Below, in pieces: positions 1 through 6,664 of a stretch of DNA of 23,826 bases (position 1 is the first letter of the stretch; the number at the start of each line of letters is the position of its first letter). The notes under the pieces were generated by a model. The model was not told the origin of the DNA. It was given only the letters and a program-made list of their open reading frames with translations, and did no database searches. A program made the translations under genes and the position numbers. Source of the DNA: a virus; the IMG/VR virus record IMGVR_UViG_3300020470_001463, positions 1 through 23,826 of that record; one strand, written 5' to 3'.

Positions 1-713
1 TCAGTGTTACACCTGACGCTGAAAAAACTATAGGATACATCGCAAGAGTATCCAACCCTAAGAACCAAGACAATCCTAATGTCGAGAAACTCTTAGGTTA
101 TTGCATCAAGCACGGTCACTGGTCTGTATTTGAACAGGCACATATGACACTTGAGATCAACACTACTAGAGGACTAGCAGCACAGATCTTAAGGCATAGA
201 TCCTTTACGTTCCAAGAGTTTAGTCAGCGTTATGCTAACACCGAACTACTTGGTACTACAATTGAACCACCTGAACTGAGAAGACAGGACTTAAAAAATA
301 GACAAAATTCAATCGATGATATCCCCCAAGATCAGACCGAATTCCTACAGAAAAAGATCGCTCGTTACTTTGCTGAGGGAGTCGATCTTTACGATGAACT
401 CATACGTGAGGGTATTGCGAAGGAATGTGCGAGATTTGTTCTCCCGTTAGCAACACCAACTCGTTTGTATATGACAGGTAGTGCTCGTAGTTGGATGCAC
501 TATATAAATTTACGTACAGGACACGGTACACAGAAGGAACATATGCAGATTGCTGAACTATGTCAGCGTCATTTCATATGTAACTTCCCCATCATTTCCA
601 AAGCACTTGGATGGTGTCCAGAGGCAGAGCAAGATGACGATTGCGATTGCCAGTACAAGAAGGAATACCCTGATGGGTGGGATGAAATCCAACCTTGCCT
701 AAGAATCGATTAA
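1..713 (+). CDS. thyX: Flavin-dependent thymidylate synthase ThyX, 5' partial
   Basis: Makes dTMP from dUMP using methylene-tetrahydrofolate and FAD/NADPH, supplying thymidylate for phage DNA synthesis in the host cytoplasm. The frame is open from base 3, so the start lies upstream of the window. The visible protein begins in the N-terminal alpha/beta region (a GYIARVSNP stretch and a GHWSVFEQAH stretch) and carries the ThyX signature RHRSFTFQEFSQRY at 192-233, matching the family RHRxxSxxxxSxR motif that binds dUMP and FAD. A second conserved block (RLYMTGSARSWMHYI, about 463-507) is also typical of the family. The acidic, Cys-containing C-terminal tail (about 619-710) is less usual. ThyX is common in marine T4-type cyanophages. 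The family call is firm; only the N-terminus is missing. Confidence 0.95.
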   Translation, partial: SVTPDAEKTIGYIARVSNPKNQDNPNVEKLLGYCIKHGHWSVFEQAHMTLEINTTRGLAAQILRHRSFTFQEFSQRYANTELLGTTIEPPELRRQDLKNRQNSIDDIPQDQTEFLQKKIARYFAEGVDLYDELIREGIAKECARFVLPLATPTRLYMTGSARSWMHYINLRTGHGTQKEHMQIAELCQRHFICNFPIISKALGWCPEAEQDDDCDCQYKKEYPDGWDEIQPCLRID

Positions 714-725
714 TGCCCTGAAATT

Positions 726-959
726 ATGCCTACTTACGACTTTATCAACAAAGAAACAGGTGAAATTATCGAAGATGTGCGTATGTCTATGCACGATCTC
801 GATAAATACAAAGACGAACACCCTGAACTAGAACGTTACTTCGGTAATCAAGTTCCCCATCATATGTACGGTAAACCTAAACAATCTGATGGATTCAAGG
901 ACGTAATGTCTAAGATTCAGGATTCACATCCCCGTGCAAACCTCTCTCGTTTTACATAA
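726..959 (+). CDS. Small conserved T4-type phage protein, Cys-less FmdB-like
   Basis: A 77-residue protein beginning MPTYDFINKETGE. This recalls the opening of FmdB-type zinc-ribbon proteins (MPTYxFxCxxCG), but every cysteine is absent, so no zinc ribbon can form. It is rich in charged residues, and the second half (KPKQSDGFKDVMSKI) resembles a conserved tail I recall from similar small proteins of T4-like phages. The function is unknown. Its stop shares one base with the phoH start (TAATG), so the two are probably translationally coupled. No Shine-Dalgarno is visible; the start context is AAATTATG, shared with several other genes here. Being a gene is well supported by its tight packing; the family relation is inference. 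Confidence 0.75.
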   Translation: MPTYDFINKETGEIIEDVRMSMHDLDKYKDEHPELERYFGNQVPHHMYGKPKQSDGFKDVMSKIQDSHPRANLSRFT

Positions 960-1708
960 TGCCAGTTAAAAAACGTAAGGCTCCCACAACAACAGGTATG
1001 ACGCAGAAGCAAATAAGAAGAAAGAAACCGATAGGTATAGATCATCTCAAAGTTATAGAACCTCTGACCACTAATCAAGAGAGAGTTTTCAAGTCATACT
1101 CTGAGGGAAAACATTTAGTTTTACACGGTGCTGCTGGTACTGGTAAAACTTTTATCAGTCTTTACCTAGCACTACAGCAGGTATTGGATGAAGGAAACCC
1201 ATATGATAAGGTTTATATGGTTCGTTCTCTAGTACCTACAAGAGAAATAGGATTTTTACCAGGAGATCACGAAGATAAGTCAAACCTCTATCAGATACCA
1301 TATAAGAATATGGTTAAGTATATGTTTGAGATGCCAGATGATGTTGCATTTAATATGCTGTATGAGAATCTGAAGGCACAGGAGACTGTATCTTTTTGGT
1401 CTACCAGTTTTATACGTGGTACGACATTTGATAACGCTGTTATCATTGTTGACGAGTTCAGTAACTTGAATTTTCACGAGTTAGATAGTATAATTACCCG
1501 TATAGGTCAAAACTGTCGAATCATCTTCTCAGGTGATGCTGCACAGACTGACCTAATCAAAGCTAATGATAGAACGGGAATTCTTGACTTTATGAAGATC
1601 CTGTACTCTATGCCATCATTCGACTGTGTTGAGTTTGGTATCGATGACATCGTTAGATCAGGACTCGTAAAAGAGTACCTTATTGCCAAAATCAACTCTG
1701 GACTCTAA
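959..1708 (+). CDS. phoH: PhoH-like P-loop ATPase
   Basis: A 249-residue cytoplasmic ATPase of the PhoH family, among the most frequent genes of marine T4-type phages. Its role in infection is unresolved; RNA helicase or phosphate-stress roles have been proposed for bacterial relatives. Walker A is GAAGTGKT at residues 57-64, Walker B is VIIVDE at about 161-166, and a sensor-like block (IIFSGDAAQTD) follows at about 188-198. The basic N-terminus (residues 1-24) is typical of phage versions. The length fits the family. It starts on the stop codon of the preceding gene (TAATG) and is followed 3 bases later by an exonuclease gene, placing it in a replication and repair operon. Confidence 0.95.
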   Translation: MPVKKRKAPTTTGMTQKQIRRKKPIGIDHLKVIEPLTTNQERVFKSYSEGKHLVLHGAAGTGKTFISLYLALQQVLDEGNPYDKVYMVRSLVPTREIGFLPGDHEDKSNLYQIPYKNMVKYMFEMPDDVAFNMLYENLKAQETVSFWSTSFIRGTTFDNAVIIVDEFSNLNFHELDSIITRIGQNCRIIFSGDAAQTDLIKANDRTGILDFMKILYSMPSFDCVEFGIDDIVRSGLVKEYLIAKINSGL

Positions 1709-1711
1709 ATT

Positions 1712-2395
1712 ATGTTCACTACTGTAGGTACACCTGTTGAGTTAAATGATCTCAGAGGTGTTACAAAGGATAAAGGTCGTGTTTACAAAATTCGTGAAGA
1801 AAATGAAAAGCAAATCTGGTATCCTTCTGTAACTACAGTCACAGGAATACGTAAGAAGGATAGTATCAACAAGTGGAGAGCGAAGGTAGGAGAGGAAACA
1901 GCGAATCGTATATGTAACGCAGCATCAACACGTGGCGAAAAGTTTCATAGTATGGTAGAATCATACTTGAAGAACGAGAAGGTTGAATTCACAAATGCTG
2001 CAAAGAGCGTCCTTGCTGAAATGTTATTCAGATCGGCAAAAAAGGATATTCATCGCATTGATAATATTCATTGTCTTGAGGCTCCTCTCTACTCAGATAC
2101 ACTTCGTCTGGCAGGAAGAGTTGATTGTATAGCAGAGTTTGACGGTGAACTAGCCGTTATTGACTTTAAAACATCAACAAGAGCAAAAAAGTTTGAATGG
2201 ATTGAAAATTATCTTGTTCAAGAGACTGCATATGCTGTAATGTATTATGAACGTTGCGGCATTCAAGTTAAAAAAATCGTCACCTTAGTAGCAGTAGAAG
2301 ATGGTCAAGTTCAAGTTTTTGAGGAATATGACCTTGAAAAATACTACAATCTCCTACTTGAGTACATTGACGAGTATATGGAATCCATTAAATGA
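1712..2395 (+). CDS. PD-(D/E)XK exonuclease, RecB/MGME1-like
   Basis: A 227-residue nuclease of the RecB-like PD-(D/E)XK superfamily. Visible elements in order are an SVTTV block near residue 39, the RGEKFHS helix with H79, the metal-binding aspartate in GRVDCI (D138), the DFK core (D151, K153) in AVIDFKTST, and a glutamine-bearing QETAYAVMYYE helix from Q170. This arrangement matches phage exonucleases resembling mitochondrial genome maintenance exonuclease 1. It probably processes DNA ends or recycles host DNA during replication and recombination. It lies between phoH and the late-transcription gene 33, overlapping the latter by 4 bases (ATGA). The start is preceded by TAA-ATT with no clear Shine-Dalgarno. 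The substrate polarity cannot be read from sequence. Confidence 0.88.
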   Translation: MFTTVGTPVELNDLRGVTKDKGRVYKIREENEKQIWYPSVTTVTGIRKKDSINKWRAKVGEETANRICNAASTRGEKFHSMVESYLKNEKVEFTNAAKSVLAEMLFRSAKKDIHRIDNIHCLEAPLYSDTLRLAGRVDCIAEFDGELAVIDFKTSTRAKKFEWIENYLVQETAYAVMYYERCGIQVKKIVTLVAVEDGQVQVFEEYDLEKYYNLLLEYIDEYMESIK

Positions 2396-2637
2396 AAGAT
2401 TTTAAGGAAAAATTTATGACACAAGCGAAATTCTCTGCTATGGTAGAGGAGGTGGTCAAAAACAGTGACGGCTTGGTGAACTACATCGATGCGGTTATCG
2501 TAGTCTGCGATGACCTGGAGATCGAGGTCGATACTGTCAATAAACTCATCTCAAAACCTTTGAAGGACAAAATTAAGTTTAATGCCCAAGAGTTAAACTA
2601 TGTTAAACGTACCAGTAGAGGGGTTCTACCAATATGA
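2392..2637 (+). CDS. 33: gp33-like late promoter transcription accessory protein
   Basis: An 81-residue protein that I recognise as the cyanophage form of T4 gp33, the co-activator that joins host RNA polymerase, the gp55 late sigma factor and the sliding clamp during late transcription. The core runs from YIDAVIVVCDDLEIE through NKLISKPLKDKIKFNAQ to a basic KRTSRG C-terminus. In T4, gene 33 also sits close upstream of gene 32, as here with one gene between. The listed start overlaps the exonuclease stop (ATGA). A second in-frame ATG at 2416 has AAGGAA just upstream and gives a 73-residue protein starting MTQAKFSAM, which may be the true start. T4 gp33 is longer (112 residues), so the assignment rests on recalled cyanophage homologues plus position. 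Confidence 0.75.
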   Translation: MKDFKEKFMTQAKFSAMVEEVVKNSDGLVNYIDAVIVVCDDLEIEVDTVNKLISKPLKDKIKFNAQELNYVKRTSRGVLPI

Positions 2638-2972
2638 CCGATAGATTCTACGAATCTGATCAAGTCAAAGACGAGATCAAAGAAATGGAAAAACTGTATA
2701 TGGACTTAGCTCGTCTATCTACTAAATTCCCAACAATGGACGATGAGACGAAATTAGAGCATTTAGAGAAAACTATGATGCTCATCGCCAAACAAAAAGT
2801 TTTTTATGCTAGACTGTGCTTGATGTCTCACGAGGATGAAGAAGCACTGGCAATCAAGTTGAAAATAGATGAAATGTCCAAGGTTTACTCTAATGGAAGG
2901 AACATCGATGGTGTTCTTACCGATATGGAGGAACAGTTAAGACAGTTCAGAAAGCAGCTTGACAAAGCATAA
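2634..2972 (+). CDS. DUF1825-like helical protein upstream of gp32
   Basis: A 112-residue acidic, helix-rich protein. Its opening (FYESDQVKDEIKEM, then LYMDLARL) and its centre (KQKVFYARLCLMS) resemble DUF1825, a small family I recall from cyanobacterial genomes (MGFFDSEIV start and a central RYRVFMKRFELS block). No catalytic motif is visible; the heptad-like spacing suggests a coiled-coil or helical bundle adaptor. It overlaps gene 33 by 4 bases (ATGA), and its stop codon forms part of the late-promoter-like element before gp32. T4 encodes the DNA-binding protein DsbA at this position, but I see no convincing similarity to it. A DNA-binding or transcription role is only a guess from position. 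Confidence 0.7.
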   Translation: MTDRFYESDQVKDEIKEMEKLYMDLARLSTKFPTMDDETKLEHLEKTMMLIAKQKVFYARLCLMSHEDEEALAIKLKIDEMSKVYSNGRNIDGVLTDMEEQLRQFRKQLDKA

Positions 2973-2975
2973 ATA
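2969..2975 (+). promoter_or_regulatory. T4-type late promoter element (ATAAATA) before gp32
   Basis: ATAAATA in the context GCATAAATAG matches the T4 late consensus TATAAATA at 7 of 8 positions. It overlaps the stop codon (TAA, 2970-2972) of the preceding gene. Transcription would begin near 2981, just ahead of a hairpin. It lies in one of the few real intergenic gaps on this strand (2973-3030). Confidence 0.65.
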
Positions 2976-2981
2976 GTATGT

Positions 2982-3030
2982 TACCCTTTATGGGTAGTAC
3001 AAAATACACAATCTACATTTACAAAATACT
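2982..3030 (+). promoter_or_regulatory. gp32 mRNA leader: hairpin plus direct repeat, possible autogenous operator
   Basis: A perfect 5-bp stem (TACCC 2982-2986 / GGGTA 2992-2996) with loop TTTAT would sit at the extreme 5' end of the predicted late transcript. It is followed by an A/T-rich, G-poor unstructured run. That run includes the direct repeat TACAAAATAC, whose copies are at 2998-3007 and 3020-3029; the second ends 1 base before the ATG. There is no Shine-Dalgarno. T4 gene 32 is autoregulated by gp32 binding cooperatively from a 5' pseudoknot across an unstructured leader, so this region is a good candidate for an analogous operator. No pseudoknot pairing of the loop was found. Confidence 0.5.
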
Positions 3031-3936
3031 ATGTCATTTGCAGACTTAAAAAGCAGATCTGGTAAGTTCTCGAAACTTACTAAAGAGATCGAAAAGATGA
3101 CCAGCGGCGGTCGCAAAGTCGATGATCGATTTTGGAAGCCAGCAGTTGATAAGGCAGGTAACGGTTTTGCCGTTATCCGATTCCTTCCAGAAGTCGAGGG
3201 TGGGGAACTACCTTGGGCACAGGTATGGAGTCACGCTTTTCAAGGTCCAGGAGGTTGGTACATAGAGAACTCTCTAACCACCCTAGGTCAGAAGGATCCA
3301 GTCTCAGCACTAAATTCCTCTTTATGGAATTCTGGTAGCGAGGCAGATAAGGACACTGCACGTAAGCAGAAGCGTAAGCTTTCTTACTACAGTAATATCT
3401 ACGTAGTCAAGGATCCTATTAATCCTGAAAATGAAGGAAAAGTATTCTTGTATAAGTACGGTAAGCGTATCTATGACAAGATCGTTGCTAAGATGCAGCC
3501 CAACGAAAACGACTACGATCCAGAACCCGCATTCAACCCCTTCGATCTATGGAAGGGTGCTGACTTCAAATTGAAGATTAAGCAGGTTGCAGGTTTTTGG
3601 AATTATGATGATTCTGTCTTTACTACACCTGGTGTTCTAGGTGGATTTGAAAATGACAGACTTGAAGAGATCTACAATCAAGAACACGATTTAGCAGAAT
3701 TTACTGCACCATCCGAATTCAAGACCTATGAGGAACTTGAAGCAAGGTTGAAGGCAGTTCTCGGTGCAGCACCACGTGTTGACCGTGAGACTGTAGAGTC
3801 TGAACTTGAGGATCTTAGCGAAGGTCGTGCTACTGTAGAAACCACTGATTTTGCTAAATTAGTGGACAAAGCAGAAACTGCCACAGGAGACGATGATGCG
3901 CTGTCTTACTTTGCTAAACTAGCTAACGAAGACTAA
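3031..3936 (+). CDS. 32: gp32 single-stranded DNA-binding protein
   Basis: A 301-residue T4 gp32 homologue that coats and protects ssDNA during replication, recombination and repair. The basic N-terminus (KSRSGKFSKLT, residues 7-17) corresponds to the LAST-type cooperativity motif. The OB-fold core aligns by eye with T4, including YSNIYVVKDP, NPENEGKVFLYKYGKRI and LKIKQVAGFWNYDDSVF. The C-terminus is acidic (GDDDALSYFAKLANED), as needed for partner contacts. The protein has no cysteine at all: the T4 zinc-binding segment is replaced by ENSLTTLGQKDPVSALNSS, so the zinc site is lost. Expression is probably controlled by the late-type element and structured leader upstream. The gene is followed 8 bases later by an exported-protein gene. 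Confidence 0.95.
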   Translation: MSFADLKSRSGKFSKLTKEIEKMTSGGRKVDDRFWKPAVDKAGNGFAVIRFLPEVEGGELPWAQVWSHAFQGPGGWYIENSLTTLGQKDPVSALNSSLWNSGSEADKDTARKQKRKLSYYSNIYVVKDPINPENEGKVFLYKYGKRIYDKIVAKMQPNENDYDPEPAFNPFDLWKGADFKLKIKQVAGFWNYDDSVFTTPGVLGGFENDRLEEIYNQEHDLAEFTAPSEFKTYEELEARLKAVLGAAPRVDRETVESELEDLSEGRATVETTDFAKLVDKAETATGDDDALSYFAKLANED

Positions 3937-3944
3937 GGTTAATT

Positions 3945-4265
3945 ATGAAGCGTTTTGCCATTGCTGCTATAGCACTTCTATGCTGCCAGCCAGCAATGGC
4001 TGGACCTAGAACAAGTGACGGATTTGAAGTAGAACCTTCACATTGCGTGAAGGACTACTACCACGGATGGAATTGTTGGTATACCCCTGTTAAGAAAAAG
4101 CGTCGTGCTTGGAAACGATATGATGACTGTGATCACAGTTACTGTCATCACCATCATCGTAACTGGTCACCTTATTATGAAAGGGTACCAGTATTCCGAC
4201 CAAACAGGTGGAATCATCACGGTACACCGTGTTACTTCTATAAGGATGAAAATTGGTGCTTCTAA
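3945..4265 (+). CDS. Small exported His/Cys/Trp-rich protein
   Basis: A 106-residue protein with a clear Sec signal peptide: KR at residues 2-3, a hydrophobic FAIAAIALLCC core and an AMA cleavage site after A19. No lipobox is present. The mature part of about 87 residues is unusually rich in aromatic residues and histidine (including HHHH), is strongly basic in the middle (KKKRRAWKR), and has six cysteines, enough for up to three disulfides. These features suggest a disulfide-bonded, possibly metal-binding protein acting in the host periplasm or envelope. AAGG lies 7 bases upstream of the ATG. It ends tail to tail with gp53: its TAA and the gp53 TAG share two bases. I do not recognise a family. 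Confidence 0.75.
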   Translation: MKRFAIAAIALLCCQPAMAGPRTSDGFEVEPSHCVKDYYHGWNCWYTPVKKKRRAWKRYDDCDHSYCHHHHRNWSPYYERVPVFRPNRWNHHGTPCYFYKDENWCF

Positions 4266-5017
4266 GTCACATTCTGACTGCCTGAAGCAATCAAAGCGGT
4301 AGAAGAACCGCTACCAGACGCAGACCCAGTTGAAGCAGTGCTTTGACTGGGTTTTCTGTAGCTAGAAATTCCGACGAATTCTTCAGCAATCGATGTTTCT
4401 GTCTTCTTATTACCATCCTCATCAATTTCACCGTGTGGAAGGTAACGACATAGACGCTTGAATTCATTAATGAAATCACTTACATATTCTTCACGAAGCA
4501 GGTATATATTTCTCTTCTGTTCATTCTCTGCCATAGCGACTTCAAAATGAGTCACTTTTCTACGGCAATCCTCTTTAGGTACGATAGTACCATCTGATCT
4601 AGTGTACTGGAAGGATTCGTTTACTATATTTCCTTCCTTAAGAACCAAATCTCCATTAGTAGCAAATATATCAGTAGATACCCAGTGGGACACAGCATCA
4701 ACGTCACCGAATCTATTAGTAACGTGATTATATACGTCCATACGTGTCATTGGCCAATCATCATACACGTTGATGATGTTGTTCACAAGGAGAACAATCC
4801 AGTCAAGACCTGAGTCACCATAGAACTTACGTGCAACTTGATCTGGTCTTTCACCTTCTTCTATTTCATACTGTACAAAACCTAGGAGTGAACCTTGAAG
4901 ACTGTCTTTGATTTTGATTCTACGAAAGATATTCCTACAGAGTTCATAGGGATGAACACCTGCTTGGATAGTTCTATTACGGACGTAGACTTTAGGTAGG
5001 TACTTAAAATATGCCAT
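4262..5017 (-). CDS. 53: gp53 baseplate wedge protein
   Basis: A 251-residue homologue of T4 gp53, a baseplate wedge component that joins the wedges around the hub. The N-terminus (MAYFKYLPKVYVRN) and the central LysM-like block, from YEIEEGERPDQVARKFYGDS to the conserved LDWIVLLVNNI and YDDWPM, are characteristic. The C-terminal region is low complexity (Ser/Gly/Ala-rich, about residues 222-247) and probably flexible. The start overlaps the gp48 stop (TAATG), with GGAG about 9 bases upstream, so the pair is co-translated. T4 gp53 is 196 residues; the extra length is mostly the Ser/Gly tail. With gp48 it forms an inverted two-gene island. Confidence 0.92.
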   Translation of the reverse strand: MAYFKYLPKVYVRNRTIQAGVHPYELCRNIFRRIKIKDSLQGSLLGFVQYEIEEGERPDQVARKFYGDSGLDWIVLLVNNIINVYDDWPMTRMDVYNHVTNRFGDVDAVSHWVSTDIFATNGDLVLKEGNIVNESFQYTRSDGTIVPKEDCRRKVTHFEVAMAENEQKRNIYLLREEYVSDFINEFKRLCRYLPHGEIDEDGNKKTETSIAEEFVGISSYRKPSQSTASTGSASGSGSSTALIASGSQNVT

Positions 5018-6222
5018 TATGCAATACTCCTAAATGCTTCGAACGGTGTCATATTTGGTCTATTGTTTTGTGTTCTTGATGCTGGATCTCGAACCATCTC
5101 TCTTGTAACGAAGGATGTTTCTTGGAATTCCAGAGTAACGTTCATAGCAGCAGGACCATAGTCCTCTTCATTATCAATAGCATTTTTCAGTGAATTGTAC
5201 TGTCCATCTGGTGTAGCATCTACCTCAAGATTGGAAAGTACACATTTTGTAGGATATCTTATTAGTTTGGATAGACCTGTTGGTCTTGATGCGTCTGTAC
5301 TCCAGTTACCATCATCATCTAGTTTTGCTTCAACACGCATCAATGCTAGACGCATAATATCAGGTATATTCAAGTATCTTGCACCACCAAAACTACCACC
5401 ACCAGTACCAAATGCCATAGCAGCAGCATCACTACTCCATTCATCAGAAGATCCACTGCTGTAACTAGGCAGCATTGCGTTTCTTAGATGTGAAATGATC
5501 TGGTAACACTCCTGTGCTTCAGAAGGGTTACGTGGTGACATTTTAAATGTAAATGAATGGGTACGATACTGTACACCACGGAAAGTAACTTCTTGGTATG
5601 GGTTGAATATTTTCTTACTTGCTATTGCACTTAGTTCATCACCACTTATATTACTATCTGCACCTAATGCACTATTAACAGCACCTAATGCACTTGCAGC
5701 AGTGTTCATTACTAATTGTGGTTTTGCTGTACCAGCAGCACCCATTAGTGTTTTAGTTGCTGATTCATTAGTTAATCCACCAGTATTAACCAATTCGTTC
5801 AACGCACCACCAGCAGCAACACCAGCTGGTCCTAAAGTAGTTGTATTATAATCTGTTGAATATCTTTCGTTTAAACCAGCAGGGAGGTAAAGATAAATAG
5901 TTTTAGCTATAGCGTTCCTTTCTCTTTGACCAGCGAAGGGTTCATTGAACCCAGACGCACCTGCACCAGCCCAAGTATATGGGTTAGCACCATCAGAACC
6001 TTGTGTTCTATAGATTTGGATACGTAAATAATCCACGTACTGTGTATCAAACGTATCGTGATGGTTGTTCCCTTTTCTGGAAGGTGCTACTTGCTCAGGT
6101 AATTCCCTTGGATATACCAAAGGTGAAGTATTACTTCTGTTACCAGGAGGACTAGGAGTGTTATAACCAGGAAGGAACGTGTGTAAAAACTCGTTTATTC
6201 TCTCAAGAGGTGGTAATGACAT
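5017..6222 (-). CDS. 48: gp48 baseplate tail-tube initiator
   Basis: A 401-residue homologue of T4 gp48, which caps the hub and nucleates tail-tube polymerisation. Recognisable parts are the N-terminus (MSLPPLERINEF), the YVDYLRIQIYRTQ strand, the YLPAGLNERYSTDYN block, and a tube-fold half with FTFKMSPRNPSEAQECYQII followed by a C-terminal MNVTLEFQETSFVTREM strand. A central Ala/Gly/Asn-rich insertion (about residues 130-200) is probably an exposed loop. The start codon is one base away from the divergent gp4 start, so its promoter must lie inside gp4; a perfect TATAAATA is found there on the minus strand. T4 gp48 is 364 residues. Confidence 0.9.
   Translation of the reverse strand: MSLPPLERINEFLHTFLPGYNTPSPPGNRSNTSPLVYPRELPEQVAPSRKGNNHHDTFDTQYVDYLRIQIYRTQGSDGANPYTWAGAGASGFNEPFAGQRERNAIAKTIYLYLPAGLNERYSTDYNTTTLGPAGVAAGGALNELVNTGGLTNESATKTLMGAAGTAKPQLVMNTAASALGAVNSALGADSNISGDELSAIASKKIFNPYQEVTFRGVQYRTHSFTFKMSPRNPSEAQECYQIISHLRNAMLPSYSSGSSDEWSSDAAAMAFGTGGGSFGGARYLNIPDIMRLALMRVEAKLDDDGNWSTDASRPTGLSKLIRYPTKCVLSNLEVDATPDGQYNSLKNAIDNEEDYGPAAMNVTLEFQETSFVTREMVRDPASRTQNNRPNMTPFEAFRSIA
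5892..5899 (+). promoter_or_regulatory. Possible late promoter (GATAAATA) antisense within gp48
   Basis: GATAAATA, 7 of 8 to the T4 late consensus, on the plus strand inside gp48 and about 325 bases ahead of gp4. Because gp4 and gp48 start one base apart, any plus-strand promoter for gp4 onward must lie within gp48, which makes this a candidate. The 8-base match alone could be chance. Confidence 0.35.
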
Positions 6223-6223
6223 T

Positions 6224-6664
6224 ATGGCCCATAAATTACATCAGGGTAGATTCAAACCAAGACATCCTGGCAAATACAAAGGGGATCCTACAAACATTAT
6301 TTATAGATCTGGCTGGGAGAAGAAATTTATGCTATGGTGTGATCAGAATGTAAACGTTGTGGAGTGGGGAAGTGAAGAAATTATTGTTCCATATCGCAGT
6401 CCCTTGGATCGCCGTATTCACCGTTATTTCCCTGACTTTTATGTTAAGTCGAAGAACAGAGACGGTGGATGCTCAAAGAGACTCATTGAGATCAAACCTT
6501 ATGCTCAGACTACACCACCGAAACGCGGGAGGAAAACTAAGAGGCTTCTAAAAGAGATTGCCACTTGGGGTGTCAACAAAGCAAAGTGGAAAGCAGCTAG
6601 TGAGTATTGTAAGGATAGAGGAATGGAATTTGTGATATTAACAGAACACGAATTAAAGGTATGA
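6224..6664 (+). CDS. 4: gp4 head completion protein (endonuclease fold)
   Basis: A 146-residue homologue of T4 gp4 (also called gp50/65), needed to complete packaged heads before tail joining. The conserved N-terminus (GRFKPRHPGKYKGDPTNIIY) is typical. It carries a PD-(D/E)XK-like core: E32 in WEKKF, D71 in RYFPDFYV, then E89-I-K91 in RLIEIKPY, consistent with a nuclease that trims DNA ends. I chose the ATG at 6224 rather than 6179 because AGAGGTGG lies upstream at 6205-6212 and the family N-terminus begins here; the longer frame would run 43 bases into the divergent gp48. It overlaps the next gene by 4 bases (ATGA). In T4, gene 4 is also next to gene 53. Confidence 0.9.
   Translation: MAHKLHQGRFKPRHPGKYKGDPTNIIYRSGWEKKFMLWCDQNVNVVEWGSEEIIVPYRSPLDRRIHRYFPDFYVKSKNRDGGCSKRLIEIKPYAQTTPPKRGRKTKRLLKEIATWGVNKAKWKAASEYCKDRGMEFVILTEHELKV
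6298..6305 (-). promoter_or_regulatory. T4-type late promoter (TATAAATA) for gp48-gp53
   Basis: The plus strand reads TATTTATA here, giving a perfect TATAAATA on the minus strand, about 76 bases before the gp48 start codon. It lies inside the coding region of the divergent gp4 gene. Orientation, distance and exact match make it the likely late promoter of the gp48-gp53 pair. Confidence 0.7.

Noticed and set aside
801-808. GATAAATA inside the small gene before phoH
   Set aside because: It lies in the middle of a coding region about 150 bases from the next start and has no gap or supporting context, so chance is more likely.
3978-3992. Lipoprotein signal in the exported protein
   Set aside because: Cysteines follow ALL rather than a lipobox with Gly/Ala/Ser before Cys, and an AMA signal peptidase I site follows.
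4255-4275. Terminator between convergent genes
   Set aside because: The stop codons overlap and no hairpin or T-run is present.
4105-4302. Alternative-frame ORF inside the exported protein gene
   Set aside because: Ile/Thr/Val-rich shadow frame without ribosome-binding site; it also crosses the convergent gp53 end.
6179-6223. N-terminal extension of gp4 to an upstream ATG
   Set aside because: It would run into the divergent gp48 start region; the gp4 family N-terminus and AGAGGTGG support 6224.
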